A stretch of DNA of 64,000 nucleotides, from the NCBI GenBank assembly GCA_947497905.1, contig CANMIH010000006.1, forward strand, positions 146,467-210,466. Reading direction: 5' to 3'. The translations under genes and the position numbers were made by a program. Positions 16,422 through 26,162 of the stretch are shown piece by piece (position 1 is the first letter of the stretch; each line of letters starts with the position of its first letter). Source of the stretch: an uncultured Pelagimonas sp. (GTDB lineage Bacteria; Pseudomonadota; Alphaproteobacteria; Rhodobacterales; Rhodobacteraceae). The notes beneath the pieces were generated by a model. That model was not told where the DNA came from. It worked only from the letters and a program-made list of their open reading frames with translations, and did no database searches.

Positions 16422-19347
16422 CGGGAAGGGCCGGATCGACCGGTCAAAAGAGATCAGCTTCAAATTTGATGGGCTGACGTATCAGGGCTTTGGCGGCGAT
16501 ACCGTGGCCTCGGCCTTGATGGGGGCAGGCGTGCGCCTGTTGGGGCGCAGTTTTAAGTACCACCGTCCAAGGGGTGTGCTGACCGCTGGGTCCGAAGAGC
16601 CCAATGCGCTGATCACCATGCACAGCGGAGACAAAACCGATCCCAACGTGCGCGCGACGACGCAGGAGCTGTACGAAGGGTTGCAGGCGCGCAGCCAGAA
16701 CCGCTGGCCCTCGCTGGGGTTGGATCTGCTGTCGCTGAACAATCTGGCGGCGCCATTTTTTGGGGCGGGGTTCTACTATAAAACCTTCATGTGGCCCAAA
16801 CCCTTTTGGGAAAAGGTCTATGAGCCGCTGATTCGCCGCGCGGCGGGGCTGGGTGCCTTGTCTGGTGAGCGCCCCTCGGATCGCTATGAAAAGGCCTTTG
16901 CCTTCTGCGATGTTCTGGTGATTGGCGGTGGGGCCTCGGGTCTGATGGCGGCTTTGTCGGCGGCGAAAACCGGGGCCGATGTGATCCTGTGTCAGGAAGA
17001 GGCCGAGTTTGGCGGGCGCCTGTTGTCTGAAACCGAAGAGGTGGATGCCCAAGAGGGCGCGGATTGGGCGGCCTCGGTGGTGGCCGAGCTTGAGGCGATG
17101 GAAAATGTCCGCCTCATGCCACGCACCAGTGTGACGGGGGCCTATGATCAGGGCACCTTTGGCGCGCTGGAACGCGTTGCGCATCATCTGCCCTATTCGT
17201 TGGGTCGGCCGACCGAGTGTTTCTGGCGCATCGTTGCCAAACGCTCGGTGCTTTGTGCGGGTTCGCTGGAGCGCCATATCGCGTTCCAGAACAATGATAT
17301 TCCCGGCATCATGATGGCCGGATCCATGCGGTCGTATCTCAATCGCTGGGGCGTCGCGCCGGGCGAACCGATCGCGGTCTTTGGCAACAACGACGATGCC
17401 CACCGCACTGCGCGGGATATGGCTGAGGCGGGCTTGCATGTGGTCGCTCTGATCGACAGCCGCCATGATGCGGAAAACAAGGCCGGCGACGTGCCGTTTT
17501 ACCCCGGTCATCAGGTGGCCAAAGGTCATGGGTTCCGGGGGCTTGAGGCCATCACGCTGCGTGCACCCAATGGCTCGGAAAGCAAACTGCATGTGCAGGG
17601 TTTGGGCGTGTCTGGCGGCTGGAACCCTTCGGTGCATCTGACCTGTCACATGAATGGCCGCCCTGTCTGGAACGAAGACATCCTGGCCTTTGTCCCCCGC
17701 GAGGGTGCCATCCCCGGCATGACTGTTGCTGGTGCGGCCAATGGAGCCTTTTCGACCGCCGGGTGTCTTGCGCAGGGGGCCGCGGCCGGTCTGGAGGCCG
17801 CGCGCGATCTTGGGTTTAAAGGCGAGCTTCCTGCGGTTCCCGTGGCGGAAGATACGCCTTACCGTCAGGGCCGTCTTTGGGCGGTTGAGGGTAAAGGCCG
17901 TGCTTGGCTGGATTTCCAGAACGATGTGACGGTGAAGGACATCAAACAGGCGGCGGTCGAGAACTATCGCTCGGTCGAGCATATGAAGCGCTATACCACA
18001 CAGGGCATGGCGACGGATCAGGGCAAAAGCTCAAACGTGTCGGCGCTGGCGGTTCTGGCGGATGTCACCGGGCGAGATATTCCTGAAACCGGCACCACCA
18101 CCTTCCGCCCGCCTTATGTGCCTGTGTCCATTGCGGCCATGGGCGCGGGTGGCGCGGACAAGGGGTTTGCGCCTGAGCGGTTTACCACCTCGCACAAGGC
18201 CACCGTGGAACGCGGGGCGCCGATGATTGAGGCGGGGCTGTGGTATCGTCCCAGCTATTACCCGGCGCAGGGCGAAACCACCTGGCGGCAAAGCTGTGAT
18301 CGTGAAGTGAACATGGTGCGCAGCACCGTGGGCATTTGCGATGTGTCGACGCTGGGCAAGATTGACCTGCAGGGCAAAGATGTCGGTGCCTTCCTTGATT
18401 TCGTCTACACCAACAGCTTTTCCAAGCTGAAACCGGGGCGGGTGCGCTATGGGTTGATGCTGCGCGAAGATGGGCATGTGATGGATGACGGCACCACCGC
18501 CCGCCTGTCGGAAAATCAATGGGTGATGACCACCACCACCGCTGCGGCGGGGCTGGTCATGCGTCATCTGGAATGGGTGCATCAGGCGCTGTGTCCGCAG
18601 ATGGATGTGCGCTTTACCTCGGTGACCGAGCAATGGGCGCAGTTTGCCGTGGCGGGCCCCAAATCGCGTGAGTTGCTGAACAGCCTGCTGGATGCACCGA
18701 TTGACGATGAAAGCTTTCCGTTCATGCAGAACGGCGAGGTTTCGGTCATGGGGGTAAAGGCCCGTCTGTTCCGCATTTCCTTCTCGGGGGAGCATGCCTA
18801 CGAGATCGCTGTGCCTTCGCGCTATGGCGACAGCCTGTACCGCGAGCTGGTGGCGCGGGCCGAAGCCATGGACGGCGGGGCCTATGGAATGGAAGCACTG
18901 AACGTGCTTCGGATCGAAAAGGGGCATATCACCCACGCCGAGATCCATGGCCGTGTGACCGCCTTTGACATTGGATTTGGCAAGATGGTGTCCGCCAAGA
19001 AGGATTGTGTCGGGAAAACCATGTCCGAGCGTCCGGGCTTGCTCGAAGATGATCGCGAGATGTTGGTTGGGTTGCGCCCAGTGGGAGCCATCAAAGAAAT
19101 TCCCGCAGGAGCGCATGTGTTTGAGACAGACGCGGAACCCACACGGGTGAACGATCTGGGCTATGTCACCTCAACCTGTTTCTCACCCACGTTGGGCGAG
19201 GTGCGGGCGCTGGGCTTTGTGCGCAATGGTCGCGCACGACATGGCGATAAATTGAAGCTGGTGGATCATTTGCGCGGTGTCGAAACCGTGGTGGAAGTGA
19301 CGGATCCGGTGGCATTTGATGTAGACGGAGGGCGGCTGCGTGGCTGA
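16411..19347 (+). CDS. soxA: Sarcosine oxidase alpha subunit
   Basis: Largest subunit, 978 aa. The N-terminal part (FKFDGLTYQGFGGDTVASAL, RSFKYHRPRG) resembles the 2Fe-2S-ferredoxin-like domain. A central NAD-binding dinucleotide fold begins VLVIGGGASGLMAA (about residue 168), and the C-terminal 380 residues form an aminomethyltransferase-like THF-binding domain (GALNVLRIEKGHITHAEIHGR-type segment and GFVRNGRARHGDKL). The ATG at 16411 is preferred over a GTG at 16405 because it has GGAG at suitable distance. Overlaps soxD at the start and soxG at the end by 8 bases. Confidence 0.95.
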   Translation: MRIDGKGRIDRSKEISFKFDGLTYQGFGGDTVASALMGAGVRLLGRSFKYHRPRGVLTAGSEEPNALITMHSGDKTDPNVRATTQELYEGLQARSQNRWPSLGLDLLSLNNLAAPFFGAGFYYKTFMWPKPFWEKVYEPLIRRAAGLGALSGERPSDRYEKAFAFCDVLVIGGGASGLMAALSAAKTGADVILCQEEAEFGGRLLSETEEVDAQEGADWAASVVAELEAMENVRLMPRTSVTGAYDQGTFGALERVAHHLPYSLGRPTECFWRIVAKRSVLCAGSLERHIAFQNNDIPGIMMAGSMRSYLNRWGVAPGEPIAVFGNNDDAHRTARDMAEAGLHVVALIDSRHDAENKAGDVPFYPGHQVAKGHGFRGLEAITLRAPNGSESKLHVQGLGVSGGWNPSVHLTCHMNGRPVWNEDILAFVPREGAIPGMTVAGAANGAFSTAGCLAQGAAAGLEAARDLGFKGELPAVPVAEDTPYRQGRLWAVEGKGRAWLDFQNDVTVKDIKQAAVENYRSVEHMKRYTTQGMATDQGKSSNVSALAVLADVTGRDIPETGTTTFRPPYVPVSIAAMGAGGADKGFAPERFTTSHKATVERGAPMIEAGLWYRPSYYPAQGETTWRQSCDREVNMVRSTVGICDVSTLGKIDLQGKDVGAFLDFVYTNSFSKLKPGRVRYGLMLREDGHVMDDGTTARLSENQWVMTTTTAAAGLVMRHLEWVHQALCPQMDVRFTSVTEQWAQFAVAGPKSRELLNSLLDAPIDDESFPFMQNGEVSVMGVKARLFRISFSGEHAYEIAVPSRYGDSLYRELVARAEAMDGGAYGMEALNVLRIEKGHITHAEIHGRVTAFDIGFGKMVSAKKDCVGKTMSERPGLLEDDREMLVGLRPVGAIKEIPAGAHVFETDAEPTRVNDLGYVTSTCFSPTLGEVRALGFVRNGRARHGDKLKLVDHLRGVETVVEVTDPVAFDVDGGRLRG

Positions 19348-19879
19348 ATTACTGGCAAAAAGTCCCTGTGACGGGCTGCTGCCCCGCACGCATGGCAAGG
19401 TGAGCTTGAGCGAAGTGGTGATCACCGACCTGTATTCGGTGGCCCCTATGAAGGGGCAGGGGGCGGCGGTGGATGCCGCGTTGCAGGCCGCGCACGGTAT
19501 TGGATTTCCGGCCCCCAATCGGGTGACCGGTTCCGGTGATCTGCGTTGCATCTGGAGCGGTCGTGACCAGGCGCTGTTCTTTGGGGGAGAGCCTGACCTG
19601 ACGCCCGATCTGGCGGCGGTGACCGATCAGAGCGATGCCTGGGTGATGGTGCGTCTTGAGGGGGCGCGGGCAGAAGAGGTTCTGGCTCGTCTCGTCCCGG
19701 TTGACCTGCGTTCCTCAACTTTCGCCGAAGGCCATTGTGCCCGCACGCTGTTACAGCACATGACGGTTTCCATATCCCGCGTGGGACCAGAAGCCTTTGA
19801 GATCTTGGCTTTCCGGTCGATGGCTGCCACTTTGGTGCATGATTTGGACACAGCCCTACAGATGGTAGCAGCACGATGA
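19340..19879 (+). CDS. soxG: Sarcosine oxidase gamma subunit
   Basis: A 179-aa subunit completing the heterotetramer. SoxG family features include IWSGRDQALFFGG, DQSDAWVMVRLEG, LARLVPVDLRSSTFAEGHCARTLLQHM and FEILAFRSMAATLVHDL. Translation begins at GTG with GGAGGG upstream, overlapping the end of soxA by 8 bases. Its stop overlaps the next gene's ATG (ATGA). Confidence 0.92.
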   Translation: MAELLAKSPCDGLLPRTHGKVSLSEVVITDLYSVAPMKGQGAAVDAALQAAHGIGFPAPNRVTGSGDLRCIWSGRDQALFFGGEPDLTPDLAAVTDQSDAWVMVRLEGARAEEVLARLVPVDLRSSTFAEGHCARTLLQHMTVSISRVGPEAFEILAFRSMAATLVHDLDTALQMVAAR

Positions 19880-20160
19880 AAAGCTTGATGATAACCGGGA
19901 TCCTTGTTGCTTTGGCGACGGGGGCGCAGGCCGAGAGCGATGCGCTCGACATTGATTGCGACGCGCAGGCCGAGCTTGTGATGGAGGTTGTGACCGGTCG
20001 GACAGAGGGAGTGCGAAAACGCAAAGCCCGCCGCACCTTGCGCGAAGGATTGGGGAAAACTGCCGGAGATGCCTTGGCGGAATGGGTCTATAGCCTGCCG
20101 GAAGAACAGTTGACCGATGAGGTTGGCGCGGCCTGGAAAGCCCAGTGCGAGACGTTGTGA
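19876..20160 (+). CDS. Small exported protein at the end of the sarcosine oxidase operon
   Basis: A 94-aa protein with a signal peptide (about residues 1-19, ending GAQAES) and a basic middle (VRKRKARRTLREG). Two cysteines (DCDAQ and QCETL) could form a disulfide. No family recognised. The ATGA overlap with soxG shows that it is co-translated with the oxidase genes. It is the second exported product in this otherwise cytosolic operon. Confidence 0.78.
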   Translation: MKSLMITGILVALATGAQAESDALDIDCDAQAELVMEVVTGRTEGVRKRKARRTLREGLGKTAGDALAEWVYSLPEEQLTDEVGAAWKAQCETL

Positions 20161-20202
20161 GCCACTGTTAAATAGGGCGCCTTTCGGCGCACCGGATGTC
20201 TC

Positions 20203-20225
20203 AGGCCCAGCCCTTGGCTGGGCCT
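20203..20225 (+). terminator. Hairpin after the sarcosine oxidase operon
   Basis: Perfect 10-bp stem AGGCCCAGCC / GGCTGGGCCT with a 3-base loop, followed by TCGTATT rather than a full T-run. A smaller GGGCGCC/GGCGC stem sits just upstream (20175-20190). Likely a transcript end or stabiliser. Confidence 0.6.
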
Positions 20226-20304
20226 TCGTATTGGCGCACTCGGCCAAAGGAGCGGGCGAGCGAGAGGGCTGGACTTGCAGGGCGGAAGGCCAATATATGA
20301 AGAT

Positions 20305-22311
20305 ATGAGCCTGCCTCCCGGATTTTTAGACGAACTACGCAACCGCACCAGCCTGGCCCAAGTGGCCGGACGAAAATTGATGTGGGATGCGCGGAAATCG
20401 AACCAAGGTAAAGGCGACCTCTGGGCGCCGTGCCCCTTTCATCATGAAAAAACTGCGTCTTTCCATGTGGATGACAAGAAGGGCTACTATTATTGCTTTG
20501 GCTGTCAGGCCAAAGGTGATGCGATTAAGTTTGTGCAAGAGACGGAAAACGTCGGCTTTATGGATGCAATTGAGATTCTGGCCACCGAGGCCGGAATGGA
20601 GATTCCCAAAGCTGACCCCCGCGCGCAGGAAAAAGCGGACCGTCGCACACAGCTGACCGATGTGATGGAGCAAGCGGTGCAGTTCTTCCGCCTCCAGTTG
20701 AAGACGCAGGCCGGTTCCGCCGCACGCGCCTATCTGGCCAAGAGGGGCCTGAGCTTTGAGGCGCAGGAGCGGTTCGAAATTGGCTTTGCCCCGGCGGGGT
20801 GGGAAAATCTGCGCGAAGCTTTGGCTGCCAAGGGGATCAGCCCGGATCTGATGTTGGGCTGTGGGCTGGTCAAAGCTTCGGACAAAGGGCGGGCCCCTTA
20901 TGATGTGTTCCGCAACCGCATCATGTTCCCGATCCGGGATGCGCGCGGCAAGGCAATTGCCTTTGGCGGTCGGGCCATGGATCCGGACGATCACGCCAAA
21001 TATCTGAATTCGCCAGAAACCGAGTTGTTCGATAAATCCCGCAACCTCTACAATCTGCGCAATGCGCGCACCGCAGCCGGGCGAGGGCAGCAACTGATTG
21101 TGGCCGAAGGCTATATGGATGTGATCGCTTTGGCCGAAGCGGGGTTCGAGGCTGCGGTGGCGCCGCTTGGGACGGCGGTGACGGAACCGCAGATGCAGAT
21201 GATGTGGCGTGTCTCGGAAGAGCCGCTGATTGCTCTGGATGGGGACAAGGCCGGTCTGCGTGCGGCGTATCGTGTGATTGATTTGGCCTTGCCTTTGCTC
21301 GAGGCGGGCAAGGGGCTGCGCTTTGCTATCATGCCCGAGGGCAAAGACCCGGATGATCTGGTGCGCTCGGGTGGACCAGAGGCGGTGCAGGGCGTTTTGG
21401 ATGCCGCGCTGCCGATGGTGCGTCTAATATGGCGTCAGGAAACCGAAGGCAAGGTGTTCGACAGTCCGGAACGCAAGGCCGCGCTGGACAAATTGCTACG
21501 GGCGCGAATTGCCAAAATCAAAGATCCCAGCCTGCGCCACCACTATGGCGAAGATATCAAAGAGCTGCGGTTTCAACTGTTCCGCCAGGGGCGCAATAGT
21601 GATGTCGGCGGTGGCGGTGGACCGGCCGTGTTTACCGGGGGCGGCAGAGGCAAAGGTAAACGCAATTGGAGCCCGCGTGGTCCGATTGGACGCTATGCTC
21701 AGCCTGTGGCGACAGAAGGCGCAAAAGCCTCGCTTTTGGCGGTGGCCGGGGATGAGGCCGAGGCGGCATTGCGCGAGGCCGTCATTTTGGCTGCATTGCT
21801 GAAAACCCCTCAGGTGGCGGAAGAGTTCGAGACGCAGCTGGAAGAGATGCCCTGTCGGGACACGGACCATGCCATGCTGCGCGATGTCATTTTGAGCTGC
21901 ATCGGGACAGGCCGCGATCTTTTTGAGGCCGCAGAGAGCGCAATTGGCCCCATGGCCCTTGAAACTTTGTGCAACGCACGCCATGTCGCCGTAGTGCCCT
22001 GCATTCGAAATCCTGGTGACGCCGATATGGCGCGCATGACTGTGGCTGAAGAGCTTGCCAAGCTTGAAGCGCATCGCGGGTGGCAGGCAGAGGTGGCCGA
22101 GGCACAAGAGGATCTGGAAGATCTGGCAGATGAGGCGCTGACCTGGCGTGTGGCCGAGGCAACACGGGCGCGGGCACAGGCGGGTCGGTTGAAAGATGAA
22201 AATGATGCTGATTTTGCGATAGGAGAGAATGGCGCCCATATCGACCGGGAAGAACGGGATGCCTTTGATTCGCTCTTATCTAAGATTGGTTTTGGAAAAA
22301 CGGGACAGTGA
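20305..22311 (+). CDS. dnaG: DNA primase
   Basis: Synthesises RNA primers at the replication fork (668 aa). The CHC2 zinc finger is seen as C43, H46, C64 and C67; the catalytic TOPRIM core includes VAEGYMDVIAL and the acidic ALDGDKAGLRAA. A Gly/Arg-rich linker (about 440-465) precedes the C-terminal helicase-interaction region. The ATG at 20305 begins MSLPPGFLDELRNR, matching the usual N-terminus; the frame upstream is open only for 10 codons. It is followed by rpoD after 121 bp, the alphaproteobacterial form of the macromolecular synthesis operon, without rpsU. Confidence 0.96.
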   Translation: MSLPPGFLDELRNRTSLAQVAGRKLMWDARKSNQGKGDLWAPCPFHHEKTASFHVDDKKGYYYCFGCQAKGDAIKFVQETENVGFMDAIEILATEAGMEIPKADPRAQEKADRRTQLTDVMEQAVQFFRLQLKTQAGSAARAYLAKRGLSFEAQERFEIGFAPAGWENLREALAAKGISPDLMLGCGLVKASDKGRAPYDVFRNRIMFPIRDARGKAIAFGGRAMDPDDHAKYLNSPETELFDKSRNLYNLRNARTAAGRGQQLIVAEGYMDVIALAEAGFEAAVAPLGTAVTEPQMQMMWRVSEEPLIALDGDKAGLRAAYRVIDLALPLLEAGKGLRFAIMPEGKDPDDLVRSGGPEAVQGVLDAALPMVRLIWRQETEGKVFDSPERKAALDKLLRARIAKIKDPSLRHHYGEDIKELRFQLFRQGRNSDVGGGGGPAVFTGGGRGKGKRNWSPRGPIGRYAQPVATEGAKASLLAVAGDEAEAALREAVILAALLKTPQVAEEFETQLEEMPCRDTDHAMLRDVILSCIGTGRDLFEAAESAIGPMALETLCNARHVAVVPCIRNPGDADMARMTVAEELAKLEAHRGWQAEVAEAQEDLEDLADEALTWRVAEATRARAQAGRLKDENDADFAIGENGAHIDREERDAFDSLLSKIGFGKTGQ

Positions 22312-22432
22312 CGGAGTGTTTGCCGATTGTCGCGTAAAGAAATAGGGATAGACGGGTGTCCGAATCGCATAACCGCGTTATTGATTCGGTTTAGCGAATC
22401 GTTCGGCCCCCGGCCCCTTTCAGGAGAAGCTC

Positions 22433-24427
22433 ATGGCAGCCAAGGATAATGAAGACGCGAAGTCGGAGCATCAGGACGAGGATGTCAGCCTCGACATGAG
22501 CCAGGCTGCGGTCAAAAAGATGATCGCAGAGGCCCGGGAACGCGGCTACATTACCTACGATCAGCTCAACCAGGTGCTTCCACCGGATCAGGTCAGCTCT
22601 GACCAGATCGAGGATGTGATGTCGATGCTCTCCGAAATGGGCATTCAGGTCACGGAAGACGAGGAAGAGGGCGAGGACGACGAGAACAAGGGCTCGACCG
22701 AACTGGTTGAATCCAAGCGCGGCGGCGATGTTGCTCTTGGCACAACCGGTCAGGAAAAGCTGGATCGGACCGACGACCCGGTGCGCATGTATCTGCGCGA
22801 GATGGGCAGCGTCGAGCTGTTGTCGCGCGAAGGTGAGATTGCGATTGCGAAACGCATTGAGGCGGGCCGCAACACCATGATCGCCGGGCTGTGTGAAAGC
22901 CCGCTGACCTTCCAGGCGATTACCATCTGGCGCGAAGAACTTTTGTCCGAAGACATTTTGCTGCGGGACGTCATCGATCTGGAAACCACATTTGGCAACC
23001 AGATGGGTGAAGACGGCGAGATGGATGAACCGGTGGTTACCGGGGATACCAGTGGTGCCGCACCCCAGCAGGCGAAAGCCAGCAGCGAGCCCGAGCTCGA
23101 CGCCGATGGCAATCCGATTGCCAAAGACGACGATGATGATGATGACGAACAGGCCAACATGTCGCTGGCCGCGATGGAAGCCGCGCTGAAGCCGCGGGTT
23201 CTGGAAACGCTCGATCGTATCGCACAGGATTACGAAGAGCTGGCCGCAATGCAGGATCTGCGGATCTCGGCCACTCTGAACGAAGACGACACCTTCACCG
23301 AGGGTGAAGAGGCGCGCTATCAGAAGCTGCGGTCGGAGATTGTGGAACTGGTGAACGAGCTTCACCTGCACAACAACCGGATCGAAGCGCTGATTGACCA
23401 GCTCTACGGCATCAACAAACGCATCATGTCGATCGACAGCTCAATGGTGAAACTGGCCGACCAGGCCCGGATCAACCGTCGTGAGTTTGTGGATGAATAT
23501 CGCAACCACGAGCTTGACCCGACATGGCTTGAGCGGATGGGCGAGAAATCCGGCCGTGGCTGGCAGATGTTCATCGAGCGCAGCTCGGACAAGGTCGAAG
23601 AGCTGCGGGCCGATATGGCTCAGGTTGGCCAATACGTTGGTCTCGACATCAGCGAATTCCGCCGCATCGTTCAGCAGGTTCAGAAGGGTGAAAAAGAAGC
23701 CCGTCAGGCCAAGAAAGAAATGGTCGAAGCCAACCTGCGTCTGGTTATCTCGATCGCCAAAAAATACACCAACCGTGGTCTGCAGTTCCTTGATCTGATC
23801 CAGGAAGGCAACATCGGTCTGATGAAGGCCGTCGATAAATTTGAATACCGCCGTGGTTACAAATTCTCGACCTATGCGACCTGGTGGATCCGTCAGGCGA
23901 TCACCCGTTCGATTGCCGATCAGGCGCGCACCATCCGTATTCCGGTTCACATGATCGAAACGATCAACAAACTGGTGCGGACAGGCCGTCAGATGCTGCA
24001 TGAAATTGGTCGCGAGCCGACACCGGAAGAGCTGGCAGAAAAGCTTCAGATGCCGTTGGAAAAGGTTCGCAAGGTGATGAAGATCGCCAAAGAGCCGATT
24101 TCGCTGGAAACCCCGATTGGCGACGAAGAAGACAGCCAGCTGGGCGATTTCATCGAAGACAAGAACGCAGTTCTGCCGCTCGACTCGGCCATTCAGGAAA
24201 ACCTGAAAGAGACCACCACACGGGTTCTGTCCTCGCTGACGCCACGTGAAGAGCGGGTTCTGCGGATGCGCTTTGGCATCGGCATGAACACCGACCACAC
24301 ACTGGAAGAAGTGGGCCAGCAGTTCAGCGTAACGCGCGAACGTATTCGTCAGATTGAGGCGAAAGCGCTGCGCAAGCTGAAACACCCAAGCCGCTCGCGC
24401 AAGCTGCGCAGCTTCTTGGATCAGTAA
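22433..24427 (+). CDS. rpoD: RNA polymerase sigma-70 factor RpoD
   Basis: Primary sigma factor, 664 aa. Region 1.1 at the N-terminus, an acidic non-conserved insert with a six-Asp run (about 225-235), region 2 ([31 protein letters not shown] is the class signature), region 3 and region 4 with helix-turn-helix [17 protein letters not shown] are all present. AGGAG lies 7 bases before the ATG. The 121-bp gap after dnaG includes a small GATTCG/CGAATC dyad (22383-22400) that may belong to an rpoD promoter or leader. Ends in a strong terminator. Confidence 0.97.
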   Translation: MAAKDNEDAKSEHQDEDVSLDMSQAAVKKMIAEARERGYITYDQLNQVLPPDQVSSDQIEDVMSMLSEMGIQVTEDEEEGEDDENKGSTELVESKRGGDVALGTTGQEKLDRTDDPVRMYLREMGSVELLSREGEIAIAKRIEAGRNTMIAGLCESPLTFQAITIWREELLSEDILLRDVIDLETTFGNQMGEDGEMDEPVVTGDTSGAAPQQAKASSEPELDADGNPIAKDDDDDDDEQANMSLAAMEAALKPRVLETLDRIAQDYEELAAMQDLRISATLNEDDTFTEGEEARYQKLRSEIVELVNELHLHNNRIEALIDQLYGINKRIMSIDSSMVKLADQARINRREFVDEYRNHELDPTWLERMGEKSGRGWQMFIERSSDKVEELRADMAQVGQYVGLDISEFRRIVQQVQKGEKEARQAKKEMVEANLRLVISIAKKYTNRGLQFLDLIQEGNIGLMKAVDKFEYRRGYKFSTYATWWIRQAITRSIADQARTIRIPVHMIETINKLVRTGRQMLHEIGREPTPEELAEKLQMPLEKVRKVMKIAKEPISLETPIGDEEDSQLGDFIEDKNAVLPLDSAIQENLKETTTRVLSSLTPREERVLRMRFGIGMNTDHTLEEVGQQFSVTRERIRQIEAKALRKLKHPSRSRKLRSFLDQ

Positions 24428-24434
24428 TTCAAAG

Positions 24435-24457
24435 ACGCCCCCGCAAGGGGGCGTTTT
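24435..24457 (+). terminator. Rho-independent terminator of rpoD
   Basis: ACGCCCCC / GGGGGCGT with GCAA tetraloop, followed by TTTC, 8 bases after the rpoD stop. Confidence 0.88.
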
Positions 24458-24603
24458 CGCTTTGGGTAACTGACGTCTGACATCGCTTTTACAGAGGTCA
24501 GCGCGCTCGCTGAAGCTGTGACACGATTGGCCAACCTTTCAATCACTTGCCTTTCTGTGCCTCGCAGGCCAACAAAGGGTGGCGTAACAAAAGGATCTGA
24601 TCT

Positions 24604-24888
24604 GTGGGTTGGCTTTCGAAACTCTTTGGTGGTGCTGTCGGGGCTGAGCCCAAGGCCGCTGAGACGGAAACTCTTGAATACAACGGGTATCAGATCATCC
24701 CGGATCCCATGCCAGCGGATGGGCAATACCGTCTGTCGGCGCGGATTGAAAAAGAGATTGATGGCGAGACCAAGACCCATCTTCTGATCCGAGCAGATAT
24801 GATCCGCGATCGCGATCAGGCCGTGGAGGCGGCCATTCACAAAGCCAAGCAAGTGATCGATCAACAGGGCGATACGATTTTTCGGTAG
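24604..24888 (+). CDS. HlyU-family protein
   Basis: A 94-aa cytosolic protein matching the HlyU family pattern: YNGYQIIPDPMPADGQYRL in the middle and AAIHKAKQVIDQQGDTIF at the C-terminus. The family is named after a Vibrio haemolysin activator, but the true HlyU there is an ArsR-type regulator and the function of these short relatives is unclear. GTG start with AAGGA about 8 bases upstream. Five bases separate it from the next gene, forming a two-gene unit. Confidence 0.75.
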   Translation: MGWLSKLFGGAVGAEPKAAETETLEYNGYQIIPDPMPADGQYRLSARIEKEIDGETKTHLLIRADMIRDRDQAVEAAIHKAKQVIDQQGDTIFR

Positions 24889-24893
24889 CAGTC

Positions 24894-25328
24894 ATGGTCC
24901 AATCCTCCGACGCATCGCACCCAATCTTTGTCTTTGATGGCGACTGTGTGCTGTGTTCGGCGTTTTTTCAGTTCATTCTGCGCCATGACACACAGGCCCG
25001 GTTCCGGTTTGTCATTGCACAGTCCAAGGCCGGGGCCGCGCTTTATCGTTCGATGGGGTTGTCGACGACCGAGTTTGAGACCAATTTGGTGATTGTGAAC
25101 GGGCAGGTGTTCACAGAGGCCAATGCCTTTGCCGCCGTGATGCTGCAGTTGGGCGGGCCGTGGTCGGTGCTTGCCTTGATCCGCTTTGTGCCGGGGCCGC
25201 TCAAAAACCCGGTGTACCGGGCGATCGCCCGCAATCGCTATCGGCTATTTGGCCGTCATGACGCCTGTATGGTCCCCGATGCGGACTTGCGGGCTCGATT
25301 CCTCCCGGATGGCTACACGACAACTTGA
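24894..25328 (+). CDS. Thiol-disulfide oxidoreductase, DCC family (DUF393)
   Basis: A 144-aa protein starting with the family signature FVFDGDCVLCSAFFQFILRHD, in which DGDCVLC is the Asp-x-x-Cys-x-x-Cys-like motif (the Cys pair is separated by two residues). The rest (FVIAQSKAGAALYRSMGL, IARNRYRLFGRHDACMVP) fits the DCC family, predicted thioredoxin-like redox proteins. Substrate unknown. Co-transcribed with the HlyU-family gene. Confidence 0.85.
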   Translation: MVQSSDASHPIFVFDGDCVLCSAFFQFILRHDTQARFRFVIAQSKAGAALYRSMGLSTTEFETNLVIVNGQVFTEANAFAAVMLQLGGPWSVLALIRFVPGPLKNPVYRAIARNRYRLFGRHDACMVPDADLRARFLPDGYTTT

Positions 25329-25407
25329 ACGCACAGCCGGTATGCGTTTGTGAAGATTGTTTGTCGGGACAAGAATGACGATGTGCTTCTGTGAAAGGAG
25401 CACTTCT

Positions 25408-25593
25408 ATGACACGTTACATGATCATCGCTGTTCTCGCTCTGACACCTGCTTTCGCCATGGCCCACACCGGGCCTGACCTGACGACCGAGCAGCTGCAG
25501 GGCCAGAGCCTTGTCGACATGGCGCTGGATGCGCCGCGCCTGCTTGTTGAGGCGGATACCGCCAAAATTCTGGCAGGGCCGACCAAAAACTAA
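25408..25593 (+). CDS. 61-residue exported peptide
   Basis: Short gene with an ideal ribosome site (AAAGGAG, 7 bases before the ATG). The product MTRYMIIAVLALTPAFAMA is a signal peptide, leaving about 42 mature residues (HTGPDLTTEQLQGQSLVDMAL...) with no Cys. No family recognised. The open frame continues upstream to 25357 but without a ribosome site. It lies 50 bases before yjbQ in the same direction. Confidence 0.65.
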   Translation: MTRYMIIAVLALTPAFAMAHTGPDLTTEQLQGQSLVDMALDAPRLLVEADTAKILAGPTKN

Positions 25594-25643
25594 GACAGGG
25601 TCTGAAACCGTGATAGAGCTCTGCCATCCAAAGGGAGGCAGAG

Positions 25644-26051
25644 ATGCGGCAGTCACGGTTTCAGATTTCAACCCGAGGAGCGGGGCTTTACGAATTTACG
25701 CAAGAGGTTGCTCATTGGGTTGAAGGCGACGGGCTACTGACCCTCTTTGTGCGCCACACCTCTTGTTCTCTGCTCATTCAGGAAAATGCCGATCCCGAGG
25801 TCAAAACCGATCTGCGGGCTTTTTTTGATCGTCTTGTGCCCCGATCTGATCATCCCTCGATGGCCTATCTGCGCCATACCTATGAGGGGCCGGATGATAT
25901 GCCCGCACATATCAAAGCGGCCATGATGCCTGTGTCGCTGAGTATTCCCGTCACGCAGGGCAAGCTTGCCCTTGGCACCTGGCAGGGAATCTACCTTTTT
26001 GAACATCGCGATGCGCCGCACACCCGTGAGGTGGTTGCGCATCTGGCCTGA
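25644..26051 (+). CDS. YjbQ family protein (UPF0047)
   Basis: A 135-aa protein with the family signature HTSCSLLIQENADPEVKTDL and the C-terminal TQGKLALGTWQGIYLFEHRD segment; conserved His residues form a likely metal or phosphate site. Members of this family can replace thiamine phosphate synthase in some hosts, but the physiological reaction is uncertain. GGGAGG precedes the ATG. A single-domain, cytosolic protein of normal family length. Confidence 0.88.
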   Translation: MRQSRFQISTRGAGLYEFTQEVAHWVEGDGLLTLFVRHTSCSLLIQENADPEVKTDLRAFFDRLVPRSDHPSMAYLRHTYEGPDDMPAHIKAAMMPVSLSIPVTQGKLALGTWQGIYLFEHRDAPHTREVVAHLA

Positions 26052-26162
26052 TTTCGTCACACATTTACGGCGCAGGTCGGGGATTCCGCACTAGGGCCTT
26101 GGGGGTCAAAAGTGTTAAACTGACGGCGCAATCCGAGTAACCATTTGATCCAGAGAGTTCCT

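Noticed and set aside
16444-17982. A 512-codon frame antisense to sarcosine oxidase soxA, and a further 361-codon one at 18031-19116
   Set aside because: Both lie completely within a confidently identified gene on the other strand and show no family motifs.
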